Of a stretch of DNA of 64,000 bases, positions 23,101-37,200 are shown one piece after another. Both the position numbers and the translations under genes were made by a program. How positions within the stretch are numbered: position 1 is the first letter of the stretch; each line of letters opens with the position of its first letter. A model generated the notes under the pieces. That model did no database searches. It was not told the origin of the DNA and worked only from the letters and a program-made list of their open reading frames with translations. Origin of the DNA: Sinotaia quadrata (lineage: Eukaryota > Mollusca > Gastropoda > Architaenioglossa > Viviparidae); assembly GCA_028829895.1 (NCBI GenBank), contig CM054178.1, positions 101,360,058 to 101,424,057 on the forward strand, given 5' to 3'.

Positions 23101-26100
23101 CAATTGATGCAACATTTAATTATCTTCATTTTGATACCAAATATATGTGTGTAGTGTGTTTGTGGGATTTCTGCCGAGGTAAGAAACAAGGTATATCAAA
23201 ACGCACATTCTGTTAAGTCACGTAAATCGGCAGGACAAAACTCGACATGGATGAAAAATTAGTCAACTTTATTCAATCAGTGTAGTTTCCACATACAAAC
23301 AAGACATACAAATTTACAATCATAAGAAAATAGAAACATTAAGCTTGATTTTGAATGTTTGTTTGACTTAAACAATGCTTTGGTTGTTTAGAAATCAGTG
23401 AATGAAAAGTAATGAAAATGTGCACTTTTACAAAAGTATAGCGGCTGGCGGGCGACTTTGCCGCTACCTAATTGTACAAATGTTTTATGCTCAAAATGTG
23501 TGTTCTGATGAAATAAGGTTGTACAGAAAAAATTATGATGATAGCTATAATATGTTTTGAGATATTGTCAATTTAGTGTCGTAATTTGTGATCATCATTT
23601 TTTAGACTTAACGAATGTGCAGTTTGTCAAGTTCAGTACAAGTAAAATATAAACCACACTGATCAACAGTCCAACATTTTAAATTAACATAATCACAGAC
23701 AACAAGAAAAAACAGACATAATGCAGAATCGAAATTTAAGTTTATTATAAATTATGACGGAAAACGTGCTTTTGTTTCATAAAATTGCTTACAAAATACA
23801 ACAAACTGGAATATTCATGGCATCATAGCATAATCAACTGATGAACAAAGTATATCTAGAATGCATATTATTAAATCATTTGCTATGTAGTTAATGCCTA
23901 TTTTTTTCAAAAGGCATAGCAACAACAGTGAAGAAATTATTTGATGCTGAAAATGGCCATTTCAACTAATTTTAACCAAAAAAGAGCAGTAACCAAGTGT
24001 TATAGGGAAAGTGTAAAAAAGCAAATTGTCATATCTCTAAAACTATACAACATACAGAGCTGGTTCACATATCAAAATGATCAGTGAATTGTGATCTATC
24101 TAAATATATAAAATTAAGTTATGTTTAATCATTTATTTAATTTACATTTTTAGTTTTATTATAAAATTTCTATTTACGAAGAAAATGAAAATGGATAAAT
24201 TGTCATATCTCTGAAACTATACATAACACAGTTATGGTTCACCTATTAAAATGACCAGCAATATGTTATACATGTAACTAAACAAAAGATTTGTTCAGCA
24301 TTTTATTTGTTTTAATATTTTATAATACAAAATTTAATATTTAAAATCTTAAAACCATATTAAAACTGCTTGATTGGTATAAAAGCACTCTATATCTCTA
24401 TATCATATGTATCAAAGATACATAAAGATGTCGAACCCATGCCATTGCTAATTAGTACACACACACACTAAAAAATCCAAATCATATCATTTTATTCTGA
24501 AGGTTTGACAAGGTCTTAAATCACTGAAACTTGTGAAAGTATGCATGAAAAATTTATTCTTAAATTAAAACAATGCTCTGCACACATGTACATGATTTAA
24601 AGAAATATTAACATATTTATATAACATTATAAGTATAATGTAGGCTATGAGTATGAATAAAAGATCATTTCATTTTTGTTTTATTTATTTCAAATAATAA
24701 ATATGCACAATAACACACAGTGACACACATACAATAAGCATTTTGTGGTAACAAAATATATGTTTAAATTAATATTTTAATTCTTGAAAAGAGGTCATGT
24801 ATTTAATCCCAGTAACTTCATATTGATAGAGAAAGTAATATACCTATAATATAAGTAATATCCAATACATAATTTTATAAATAGAAAATTCTTCTTGCAA
24901 AACTCTAAAGTCAGCAGCTGGCCAGGTTCTTCCATTGGTTATCTCCATTGTTAAGCCCCATTTAAAAATAGACTTGGCATTCGCATCATCACGTCTATGC
25001 TATCACACCACTTCAAAATATTCTTATTTCTATACTGCTCCATCAGTATTATTTTGCACTGTGAACTTCTAATGCCTCACTAATCAGAAATCCATTATCA
25101 TAACAAACAGCAACACCTTAGCTTGTAAATCCACCATCTTCTTTCAGTCTCTTTGGTGGTAGGCTACTTGGAAAGTTATCTACATTAGTTGTTCTTGCCA
25201 CTTCAGTTTCATCTAGGCCACAACCTGCATTTACAACAGCTCAGCATGTTGCACAATCAGACACTGGAGTGCCTTCTAGCAAATATTTGCATAAATTATT
25301 TTATCAACAAGGGTGTTGATGTCTTTTTACCTTTTATTTTTATATTCAGACTTTTAGCATCCAAATCAACCTTGTACCTATGATTACTATGGAGTACTAC
25401 TACTGTACTAGTGCTAGCTTTATTTAAAGTCTGAAGCTCTTTGCAAAAACTTTCATTCATAAACAAAGCAAGAATAATTTGACTAGGTTTTAAATGAAAA
25501 GTTTAAAGAACAGTGAACTGCTTGCGTTTTTAGTGATTCTGTATTTTATGTTTTTGCATTTTTGAGAGATGGGCAAAACTGAACAAGCCACTCATTCAGA
25601 CAGCAATCTTTCAAACTTAATTTCTTGGCAAAACTTTGAAGTAGTCAAATCAGATATCAGAAACTTCATAAACAGCTGTTAATGAATAACATACTTCAAC
25701 AGCATCTCCTGACTAATAGTATACCATACTTTTCACAAAAAGTCCCATCACTAAGTTGTAATGCTTTGGAAAGAACAGTTTCCCAGTTGTTACAAGGGGT
25801 TCAGTCATAACCCTGAAGATAAGTTAGTGTACTGCTCATCAGCTAAAAAAAATATTCCACAAATGTTCAACCCTTAAAATTTTCTTTATGCAAACAAGTA
25901 TGCTGTAAGTAGGATAACTATTAGCTGCATACTTTTAATAACTTGCTTTTAATGTAAAGAAAAAAGTATACATTGCTTACCAGCTAAAAGAGTGAAAGGA
26001 CCAAACAATATTTAAATATTACTCTTTAAAATAAAATAAAGTAAAACATGAAGAAATATTAAATTAGCTATAAGATTAAGAACAAATGTACAGCAGCCTG

Positions 26101-29100
26101 CTGTCTTTATTATTAAAAAAACGAAACAACAACCTTAAGTTAGCTATTTCTCCATTTATGTAGAACTAGAAGTGTAAAGAAATTACAAGTCAGGGGAAGG
26201 GGGGACATCCCCCCCCCAAAAAAGAGATTTTTTACACTGTAAAACGATGTTCAAATAAGAAACAAAATGGGAAAAGAATTTTTTTAAAATATAAGCAAAA
26301 ACGAAATAATAAACTAAATATTAAGTTTGTGTTACAGTAAACAGAACGCTTGAAAGAACTGAAATATTTCAGAGCGATGTTTTTCTACAATTTTAGCATC
26401 TAGAGTTATCTTTTCTTGTTGAAATTAACGATGATTTAAAACTATTTTTTCTACATAATAAAATTGTCACCCATACCTAAAATTAAATGAGCAAATAAAA
26501 CAATATTCACAAATATGATCTGCATCTTTAATTATAACGAAATATTTCAAGAAAATAGTATATTTTCACATATTTGCAAGTCACTCCGAGATCGGCCTAT
26601 ATTTGAACGAGTTAATTCGGAAACTGCCAATAATTCTACTTGAAAAATAATAATATGCTTACAAAAAAATTCAAGAAAATTAAAATAAACTTTAATAAAC
26701 ACTCACAAATAGATCTGACCGATAAATGGTTTCAACTGATCGTATAGGGCAGAGTAATCAGCATTAGCGTCGGTACACTCATCTCAGAAATGAAAGCCTT
26801 GACTGTGGCGTGAATTGAGAAAGACGCTATGGGGTTTTGAATTTAGCAAGAACCGCTTAGACTAATAATCCCGTATTGTGTCATGTTTCTGGAAAGATGT
26901 TGAAATGCTGAATAATAATAAAAAAAAATGATGTTTTCCATGATTTTGTGAAAAATATTTGATCCCCAAAATTTGTCTCAAATTTTTAACTTAAATTTTT
27001 TTTGTTATTCTTAACATAAAATATTGAAAAAAATATGAGGTAGAGAGTTATCTCTCTTCTTTTTAATGGACCCATCAGAATTTCGCTTACTGTACTTATC
27101 AATGCGGCTCTTGCCCAAAAGTTAAAGTATGGTTCCGAAAAAAGCGAATTTTACTTTTTCGGCCGTGAGGCGCCCGATGAGAAATTTTCGACCTAAGGTA
27201 CTTTCATCAAAGATTATGGAAACAGTAATAAAGTTCAGATGAAAAGTAAGAATATACTTTAAAAGATGAAAGATAGCTCTTTAATTAAACATCGTTAGTC
27301 CAGGTTTAGTGTGAAGAAAACTGCTGTGAGTCAAAGTTCAGTGAATTTGCGTACAAAGAGCGTTTGGCCCCTGTAAAACAGCGACTTTGGGACTACCTAA
27401 TAATAATATAGAAAGTTGTTGTAATTGGCTTAGAGTACCAGTAAAATTGATGCCATTCATTTTCAGAAGTAGTTTTAGGTCTTCAAATACATGTAGGATA
27501 TCTAAGGGGATTTCATAAGTTATTTCTATGAAAACCATATAAGTAGGTATTGGAACATATTTTTCAAAATCATTACTAATAATTTAAAAGTATATAGACA
27601 GATAGAACCTTTTCTGCTATTTCATTGATACTAAAATCAATTTTGTAACTCAGAACCAAAGTTACGAATTTTTTTAATATTTAATTTTTCACAAACTTTT
27701 ATGCTAAAAAATGAAATTATACAAATATCTCACTTTTAAGGTCCACAAAAAAAGAAATGATAAACAATATAGTTCTGACTCTTCACATAAGTAATATCCA
27801 ACATACATATGTCTGAATTTTTTAAAGATGCTTTACAGTGTTATTTTCCAATGTACTGTCAGTCAAAATTAGCAATTTATTCATTTTCGGTTGGAAAATG
27901 TTCTAATGCAGTTAACACAAAATGGACGAAACTGCTATAAATGTTAAAAATGTAATAACTCTGCTTAAAATTGAGCTACAGAGATAGTTTTGGTACCATT
28001 GGATTCAGTTTAGAAAGATCTATATTAAGAATTCACTCTCCACAATAAAGACATCTTCATAACTTAAATAAGCAATGCAATCTGCTGTAGTGTTAGACCA
28101 TTATTCCATAATCTGCCTTTACTGGACACTGACAGAACTTCATACTAATCATAGTCGCTGTAAAAAATAGCCATTTATTACTTCATCATCATCTTTTCTC
28201 AGCCAGTCTTTTCACATATGTACTTACAAAAAATATTTATACCTTACGATAATGTTTTCTGTCCAAAGGTTCTAGCCCAGTTAACTTTAACTTTAGTTAA
28301 ACTTTAAGGTTGGTGCCTAATTTAAATGAGTGATGCAATACAATGGTAGTCCTTTGTTATTTTATTAACTACAGGAACATTCAACACTCTGCCTTCACTG
28401 GAAACTGCATAACTTTAAAGTCCATATAAAACACACAGTCCCCTTTCACCTCAGCTACAGCTTTTTTTCTTGAACCAGCAGTTGCTAACTGGAGTAACTA
28501 CATTACAAAAATGTAAATTAAAATGTACACCTTTTAAAATTACTATGTGCATCATCAACTCATTCATATATCCATTATGGAGAAATAAACTTTTAAAAAA
28601 TAATAAAAATAATAGAGCTAATTAAATTATAACTCATATATGTCTATCAAAGTAGAAAAGAAAATCAGTTAAAAATTATAATTAAAAATTCTACATGGGG
28701 CCTATCCATCGATTGTTCCTGTGGCCATGCTATGGAAAGAAAAGGTGGTGGAATGACCACAAAATAAAAAGATTAAAATAAGAATTATCTGAATAAATTA
28801 AATACATTATATTGCAAATAAATCTTTCCCCTATTGAATAGTACAACACTTAGGTGATTTCGGTCACTGACCACAGTTCTTTCAACGCAATTTGGTACGC
28901 GTGCAGTATTTTTTGCCTCAAACAAACTACATAGACTTATAGATGAAGAATTTTCTTATTTTCTGGTAGCTTTTAAGGCTGCTATGTTATCGGAATCACC
29001 ATGAACGTAATTTAAGTTTAACCTTATTTCACTTTATCTTGAAATTCCCACGCATTATTTAGTATGGAAATGAACCTTGTTCTCTCCCCTACATGAAAAC

Positions 29101-32100
29101 AGTTATTATTTTTAGATTACTATAACGCATGCGTACCCACGGACCAAGAAAGAGTGCATGTGTTAAGCATTACCGCTGGACAAATTATGGTGGCTTGGTC
29201 AAAAAGTTGCTCAGTTGGTAACTTCTTATTACTTTTCACAATTATTATTTATTTATTAAAATAAAAATCACAGATAGACAGAACAGAGAACAAACTTTTT
29301 GTTTCGTGTGCTTTTATTTTACAAAGCTTCAATATGCAGAGGGAGCATGAGTGTTGAAAATGTAGAAAAATTGACTAAATATCAAAATCAGCGATATTTG
29401 GAATACCTAATATAAGTATTATTACAAATATTAATTATTCAGATTCTTTTGACCAGAAACAAGCAGTAGCTTTATTGATAATAACTTTCCTATTAGTAAC
29501 TATTACTAAAATGTCATCAGTTTCCATTTGATAATGACATACTGCTTGTACTGTGGCTGCTTGACCTTGAGATGCTATAGAAAATTAATGATTAGACTTC
29601 AGTCTTCTGTTCTAGACATTGATCCTACTGGCAGAAGACTTGGAGACACAACCATTTGTATGTGGCCATGTCGGGATGCTTGAACAGTTAGAGGCTGTTC
29701 TTGATAGGTTAGTGTGTTCATGTAGTTAATGAATAGTTGACTCTAGTCTAACATTTATTTTAATATATTTGTAACTTGACTCTTATATCTGTTATTTTAT
29801 TTATAAGGTTGTCAGCATTTGTTTTGTTTGGTTTCTTTTAACTGTAAGTTGATGTGCCACTGGATAGTATTGTCAGATATGACAGCAGAATAAAGGTTTT
29901 GTTCTCTTCTTTCTCTCTTCACTATAAGTTATATAACACACACACAGACACACACACACATTTTATTTCAATGATTGAAACATGCAGAGGTCTGGTTTCA
30001 TTTTCACTCAAAATGAGATTAAAGCATGAATTATTTTAAACTGTTGCATTTTTGAAACTGATAAAATTTTACTTTTCTTAAATTATCTTTTTTTCTACAA
30101 GTAAGGATAATTTTAATTGTATTGACTAATTTAATAATGATTAAGTTAAAACAAATAGGCTTTACTTGATCCTGTTTTATCATTTATTTTGCATTATTGA
30201 TTTATTTATTTTGCAAGGCACAATCAATTTACAAGCTTAAACCAAAACAAGATGTGATATTCAAAAAAGAAAAGTTTTAATAAGTTAATAAATTTGGTGA
30301 ATGCTGCTTATTTTTTAATGCAGATCTGACTGTGATGAACAAGTTCATGATTTGGCAGAAAAGCTTTACATCCTGCTTACTGATTCACCTTCATCTCAAA
30401 CCCCTCTTAAAGACACTAAAAACACTCAGAATACAAGGTATAATTTTATCTAGTTTAAAGAAAGACATGTAAACTTGTTTTGTTAAAGTCTTTGATCTGA
30501 CATTAATTTGTTTGCCAGTATTAATAAGGGTTTATTTTAGACAATTTACAGAAAGATAATCAGGAATTTGCTGCATGAACATTTGACATTGTTTTTAATT
30601 TAATTTAATTTTTTATTTTAATTCATTGTTTTTAAGATATTTCTGAGTCATTCTTGCATAGATTGAGCATTTTTGTCAGTATGAATAATCTTGCCGTGTA
30701 CTTAAGTGTAGATATTGTAAAGCGTTTGACTAAGTGTACAGCCTCTATATGGCAATAGCGGATAACTACTAAATTCCGAAAAATTTACCATTTTGCCACA
30801 AGTGCTGTGTTTATGTTCCATATTTATCATGCTTGTGAAATAGTTTGTTGAATAAAGCTATCTTCCAACTTTTCATTAATGTATTTTTTATTTGTGAGAG
30901 AGTGAGTGCGGTCGTGTACAATCGCATTAAATTAGCTATGATTGGCATGTTTCGATAGCCGTGGCAAAAATCTCAATCTCCGGTTTTACCACCGTGTTTT
31001 GATATACCTTGCAAACACTAAAACGGACTCCGCTATGATTGTCCAATCAGAATGTATCTTATATCAAATTAAAGAAAAATGAATGTAGAATGCAACCGTG
31101 TTAGTTTCGAATCTGTATTTTTATTTTTATTGTATGTAAAAGTTGATTTTAAAAAGCCTATTTTTCAATTACGTTTTTGCACGGTTATTTCTGAAAATAT
31201 AGATTTTTGTCTTATATCAATAGAAAGTAGAAAATCTCTTCTTTAAAATGATATATAGCATGACAAAGTGGCAGTTTCATAGCGGAGTCCGTTTAGAAGA
31301 CAAGTGTGTACCCCTAAGCATGCGCGAAGATCTAAACACGAGGAAGCGTTGTTCATGAAGCGTTGTTTATCATGGAGTTGCCAGCTATGCTTGTTTCTGT
31401 GCTGCGTAAGTAATTCACTAAGGTTAATTTACTATAGCTCTTGAAGTGCTGTGTAAGTAATTCACTAAGGTTAATTTACTATAGCTCTTGAAGTTGTAAA
31501 AAGGTTTTATTTAATTGTATGGATGATTCTTGTTTTTTTAACTGCTATTTGTCGGACGTATAATATACTATAGATCTGCACTGTGCACCGTAATGGTATA
31601 GATGGTAGCGATCGAAATCATCATCGGTCATACTTATAGACGTGAAAGTAGACAAGTGAATTGAAGTAATACTATATTTATACATACTAGGACTATTATT
31701 GTATTAAACAATAATTATTTACAATTTCTGCTGTAATTTGTATTATAATTTTTGATAATCTCTTCACTTTGGTTACACACCATGTGACAATCTTAGATCG
31801 TTTTCCCCCCCAATAAGTTACTGATTTATTTACACTGTAATATGTTTAGTATGTTATAATGGCTCACAAATGACACTTTTGACAGCTATTTAATGGAAGC
31901 GTCAATAGCAACAGATTCAGATACACATTAATTAGTTATTAGACCTATTTACTAATTTAGATTTCGTTTGTGCAGATTTTCGGCAGGGCGGCGGCGCTGA
32001 CTATGTCGGATTAGAACAGGAGAAATTGTTGTTAGAGTTAATTTAATTAACTTGTAAAAATTGGCCAAGACTTTGAGGAACCCTGTTTCAGAATAACCAT

Positions 32101-34151
32101 AATTATAGTATCCTGTTTATATTTTGTTAATCTGTTAACTCAACTTTGTGGGAACATTTTTGTTATTCTCAATTCTGCTAATGCTATTATTTCCTATTTA
32201 TTTTTAAATTGCATTTTCTTGCAGGCGATGAACAGTACAACACTATATTAAAACAGATTCAACCACGAAATAAGGGTAGACCATTTGCCAGTTTATTACA
32301 AATAATAGACTGCTGCTGCAACTGCAGCTTGTACGTCAAGAGTCTGGTATTTCTCTGAAAGATTTGCAGGCTTACTTTTTAAAGCTATGTTGTCAAGATC
32401 GGGCATTGTCACCCAGTTCTTGCTCCAATGTTAGCAATTTGATTCAGACCTGCCTTGTACAGTTTGAAACTCTAGAGCATGCTAGACTTGAACTAGTTGA
32501 AGATTTTCTTAACAAAGAGTTAGACTTAGTTTACTTTGGGCAGTATTCATCAAAGTACTCTGTGTCAAAGGACTTTCTTCTTTCTTTGTCTGCTGAAGAC
32601 AAGGAAATAATTCAGGTCCAACACTGCACTTCATTCCAGTAGGACTTCTTCTAGAAATGAACCTGTTTTGGCTGCAAGCTCTTTGTGGATAGTTTAATAC
32701 AATTACTGTGAATGGACTGAACCAAATGTTGAAAACGTTCAGGACCAAAGTCAAGTCTTTGCAACGACGGAAAGCTGACTGTGGGGGTGCTGATGAATTG
32801 CAGGTATTTATGGACAAGCCAACCATTCCAATCCCATCACATGAAATAGAAAAAGTTGCCTCAACTATTACAACTATTTCACACTTGCCATGCTCTGATG
32901 AGTCTGGTCAGCTTATGCCAAATGTCTTAACAATAGTGGATCAACCTGAAGTTGTACCAATTACTCCAATTGCCAGTTCTTCCTTTCCTCAAGTACCAGT
33001 GCAGGATGAGACAAAGGAGTCTGTCAACTTTCTGGTTCCACTCTCAGCCTCGATCAATCACTGCTGTTACAAAGTTACTAATGACTCAGCAGTTGACTTT
33101 GAAGCTCTCAGTGTCATTACACAATGCTCAACTTTGAAAAAAATAGTTGCTGATAACAAAGTTGTCATTTCTGAGCTGAAAGATAGTCTCCTTTCACTTG
33201 ACAGGATGATCAGTCAACTTAAAGCCAAAATCAGAACTCTAAATACCAGCCAAACAACTCTGAAATCTCAGCTTTTGTCTAAAAAACAGGAATGTAATAG
33301 CTTGAAGTATTCTAATATAAACAGGAAACTAAGACGCCTTCAAGAAAAATATGCTGATAAAGTGAAGCAGTATCAAAAACTTGATGACACAAGGAAGCAG
33401 CTTCAGTCTGAGAAAAAGAAGAGAGTGTATCAGTGATTTTGTAGCTTAATGAGGTTCAATGAACACAAGCTAAAAGACGAATTAAAATCTGCCAATGAAA
33501 TGATTACTACGCTGCTTGAAGAAATGGACACTAAACCATAGGCAGTAACAAAGACAAAGTGAGATGAAGTGCAGAAAATAAAGTGGATTAAATTTAATTA
33601 TTTTACATATTAAAGTGTACAACAATACCTACTGCTCAAACAAATCAGAAGAAAAGATAAATATTATAAAAATATTGATGTTATAGGAGTTTGAAATCCA
33701 TAAAAAGCATATGTTTCTGTTGAAAATTTAGAAAGTAAGTTTTTACCAGAAAAAAAGATTTTAAAATAAGCAATATAATTGTCTGATTACCATCAATATA
33801 TTTTCTTTATTAACCTAAATTATTACTTAATCTGTATACATTTTAATTTAAAATAGGGTATAATACTACAACTTCGCAATGTGAAAACCATGTTAACAAA
33901 ATTTTCATCCATCATAAAAGAAGCTCTATATTTCTCAACCAAACATTTATGGGCTAAGTTATTATGCTGCAAAGATAATGTTAAATAATAAAGTATCTAT
34001 TTAAATATAATGGTTTTTTTTAATATAATAATAATTCTAATCATGATATTTCTATTCTTGAATGTAATTCACAGGTTTTTCTACCCTTACTCACTCAGGT
34101 TTAGAACATACACACAACTATGTGAAACATGAAATGCAAAAGAAACCACAT

Positions 34152-34204
<53 letters not shown>

Positions 34205-37200
34205 AATATGTAAGCTATTTATGATGTTAATTAATTTATCAAAATATGTTGAAATGATCAGAAATCTTAGCTGTTTTGAAATGTCAATGACTCCGAAAAT
34301 TATCCCTCCTGCAGTGTTGCAACCATGTGATCTGAATAGGAAACAAAAGTTATTTTTCTTATTTGGTACTTAAACTCATCACACCAGGACAAATGATAGA
34401 GTTATTTTTCCAGAATATGGCGCCTTTGAAAATGTAAGTAAGTAGTTTGTGATATTAACGTCATTATTTTATATTTACAAATTTATCGGGTCTCTTGTAA
34501 CATAATAAAGAGGAAACAAAGTCAAATTAGTTTTCATAATATGAATATTTCTCAATATAACGAATAAATTTCAAAAACATTAGCTTATGAATTAATACTT
34601 CCAGTAAAAAGAAAAAAATTAAATCCACATGGTCTGTTCGTGTGACAAATCACAGTTTGGCAAAAGAATAAATTTTGGATTTGATTTATGCAAAACTAAG
34701 TGTTGTTAAAAAATCTACCCTTTTAAAATATTATTTCTTCACAAAATTGACTTTGCAGATAAAAGGAATATTGAGTATTGCTTTAATGTATTATCGCTTC
34801 TAAGAAAACCTTGATATCATAAGTTGTAAAGAAAATGGCTCTATGTATCCATGTAACAAAAAGAGTGCCTTTTTTTTCAGTTCAAAATTTTGTTCTATAT
34901 AATTATAAAATAAACACGTATTCACACAACTGTCTTATGTATCTCTCACATCAATTCCGAACATATAGAATATAAACACATGATGTTTCAATGCTTTATT
35001 TTAAACCCTTTACTATCACACATACCCTTTACTATCACACATTTTTCCTTTTATTAGCTCTGCGCAGGCAAGAATTTTCAGTATTTCAGTGAGATTTAGG
35101 GTTATGTTAGTAAAAACATCATATCTTAGGTATTAGTGCATATATTTCAATGAAATATAATGCAAAATGAAAGCATCTTTATTGTTTTCCTTACACAAAG
35201 TATATTTATCAGGTGTCAAATGTTAACCCATGTGTAAATACTGATGCTAATGTCACTGTTGATCTCATCGTCCAATTAAAAATCAACCTTCTCCCACCTC
35301 ATTGTCCAACAAATTGAATCCTGTAAACTTTTCACTATCACTCAATGATTCAAAAACTATTTGAAACACCAAATGTGAAAAACTAAAAAAAAAGTTTATG
35401 AAAAAATGAACACATCAAAGAGAAAACATTTAAAAATGCACTTCAATTATCGCAAAATCGACTACACATGAAGTAGGCAACCGGAAGTCTCGCAATTTAT
35501 TGAACGATGTGTGAGAAAGGAACACTGGTTGATACAGATGCTTTCAGGCGTTCTGCCTGATCAGATGATCAGCTGCTTTCGGCCGCTGTGCCCAGTGAAG
35601 GGTTAAGTAAACACATTTCAAATGGACCCATCCTTTGTGGTACACTTCCCCCCAGAGAATAAACCATATGTAAAGATTTTCCATTAAACTTTTAAATTTT
35701 GTCTTACCTGTTAAAGTTTTGTCTTGTGACATAAGTAGGAATTTGCATTCTGCCTAAATAATATTTTTATATTTCAGAGGAAGTGGTACTATTAAGAACC
35801 GCAGCTTCATGGGATCACGTTGCACAAAATCTGTCATCTTGCAGATTCGGGGCATTTACGATCAAGTAAACTCATCTAGCATTCTGTTGTCACACACTAT
35901 GTCTTTCAAAGCAGATCTGTCCATTGCAATCTTAGAGTATTGTTTTGAATAACTATTGGTTTATTAAAGGATACCCCACTATATAGCCTGTATTCAAACA
36001 TTTCTATGCCACTAATATTAGGTAGTCCCACTCATTTTTTCTACTTGATATTGTACAAATGTTTTATGCTCAAAATGTGTGTTCTGATGAAATAAGGTTG
36101 TACAGAAAAAATTATGATGATAGCTAAAATACTTTTTGAGATATCACAAATTTAGTGCCGTTATTTGTGGTCAACTTTTTTTAGATGTAATGAATATGTG
36201 ATTTTACAAGTTTATTACAAGTAAGATATAAACCTCACTGAAAAACAATCTAATAATTCTAATAAACATAGTGACATACAACAAGAAAAAACATATACAT
36301 GTAATGCAAAATTTACTTTTCAGTTTATTGTAAATTGCAAAAGAAAATGGGCTTTTGTTTCATAAAATTGCTCGCAAAACACAACAAAAAGGAACGTTCA
36401 TGGCATCATAACATATGCAACTGATGAACAAAGTACATCCAAAATAATAAATCATGTACCATATAGTTAATGCCTATTTTTTTCTAAAGGCATTGCAAAG
36501 AAAATGTGGAAATTATTGGAGGCTGAAAATGACCATTTCAGCAAATTTTAACCTAAAAAAAGCATTAACTAAGTTTATTACAGAAAACGTAAACAAGCAA
36601 ACGGTCATATCTCTGAAACTATACATCATACAGAGTTGGTTCATATATCAAAATGATCAGCAAACTATACTCTATCTATATCTATAATATAAGGATAATT
36701 TCTGTTTAATCGCATATTAAGTTACAGTTATCATTTGATTGTACAATTTTTATTTACAAATAAAATTAAAACGGATAAACAGTCATGTCTCTGAAAGTAT
36801 ACATCATGCAGAGTTGGTTCACATATCAAAATGATCAGTAAACTATACTTGATCAAAATGTATAAAGATAATTTCTGTTTAATCGCATATTAAGTTACAT
36901 CATGCAATTTTTATTTGCAAAGAAAATTGAAACGGATAAATGGTCTCATCTTAGAAACTATACATAACACAACTTTGGTTCACCTATTAAAATGATCAGC
37001 AGGAAGTTATCTATTTATCTAAAGACAGAGAATTTATTGATAACCTTTTATCTGAATTAGTATTTTTTAGAAACTTTCATATTTAAAAAAATCTTTAAAA
37101 CTGTATACTTGGTATTCTTTATGCATAATTCATAGATATAAAAACATGCTTGACAATAATATTATTAATTATAACAAAATAATAAGTAATAGATTAATAC

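Larger units (their letters stand above)
21049..23470. mobile_element. Nested TIR element (2422 bp, TSD ATTGTAC) inside copy 1
   Basis: Ends TAGGTAGCGGC and GCCGCTACCTA form a perfect 11-bp inverted repeat. ATTGTAC flanks both sides (21042-21048, 23471-23477). Copy 2 of the host transposon has the uninterrupted sequence GATATTGTACAAATG at this point, so the empty site is visible in the same window. No open frame of note. A long internal inverted repeat (21823-22040 against 23255-23470) brings a second, degenerate terminus-like start, TAGATAGCAGCA, at 21823. Confidence 0.88.
21004..27399 (-). mobile_element. TAGGTAG-family TIR transposon, copy 1, interrupted by a nested element (TSD ATAATAA)
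   Basis: Left end TAGGTAGTCCCAC, right end TTGGGACTACCTA; flanked by ATAATAA at 20997-21003 and 27400-27406, a perfect 7-bp target duplication. Without the nested element (21049-23470) and its target duplicate the length is about 3.97 kb, close to copy 2 (36019-40189). The two copies align from the TTTTTCTACTTGATA start through the coiled-coil gene to the GACTACCTA end. The element lies in ARMC1 intron 2 and its gene, on the minus strand, is decayed. Confidence 0.88.

Noticed and set aside
23187..31012. CAAGGTATATCAAAAC shared in inverse orientation at about 23187 and 30995
   Set aside because: Only about 16-20 bp match, which is not enough to call a repeat in AT-rich DNA.
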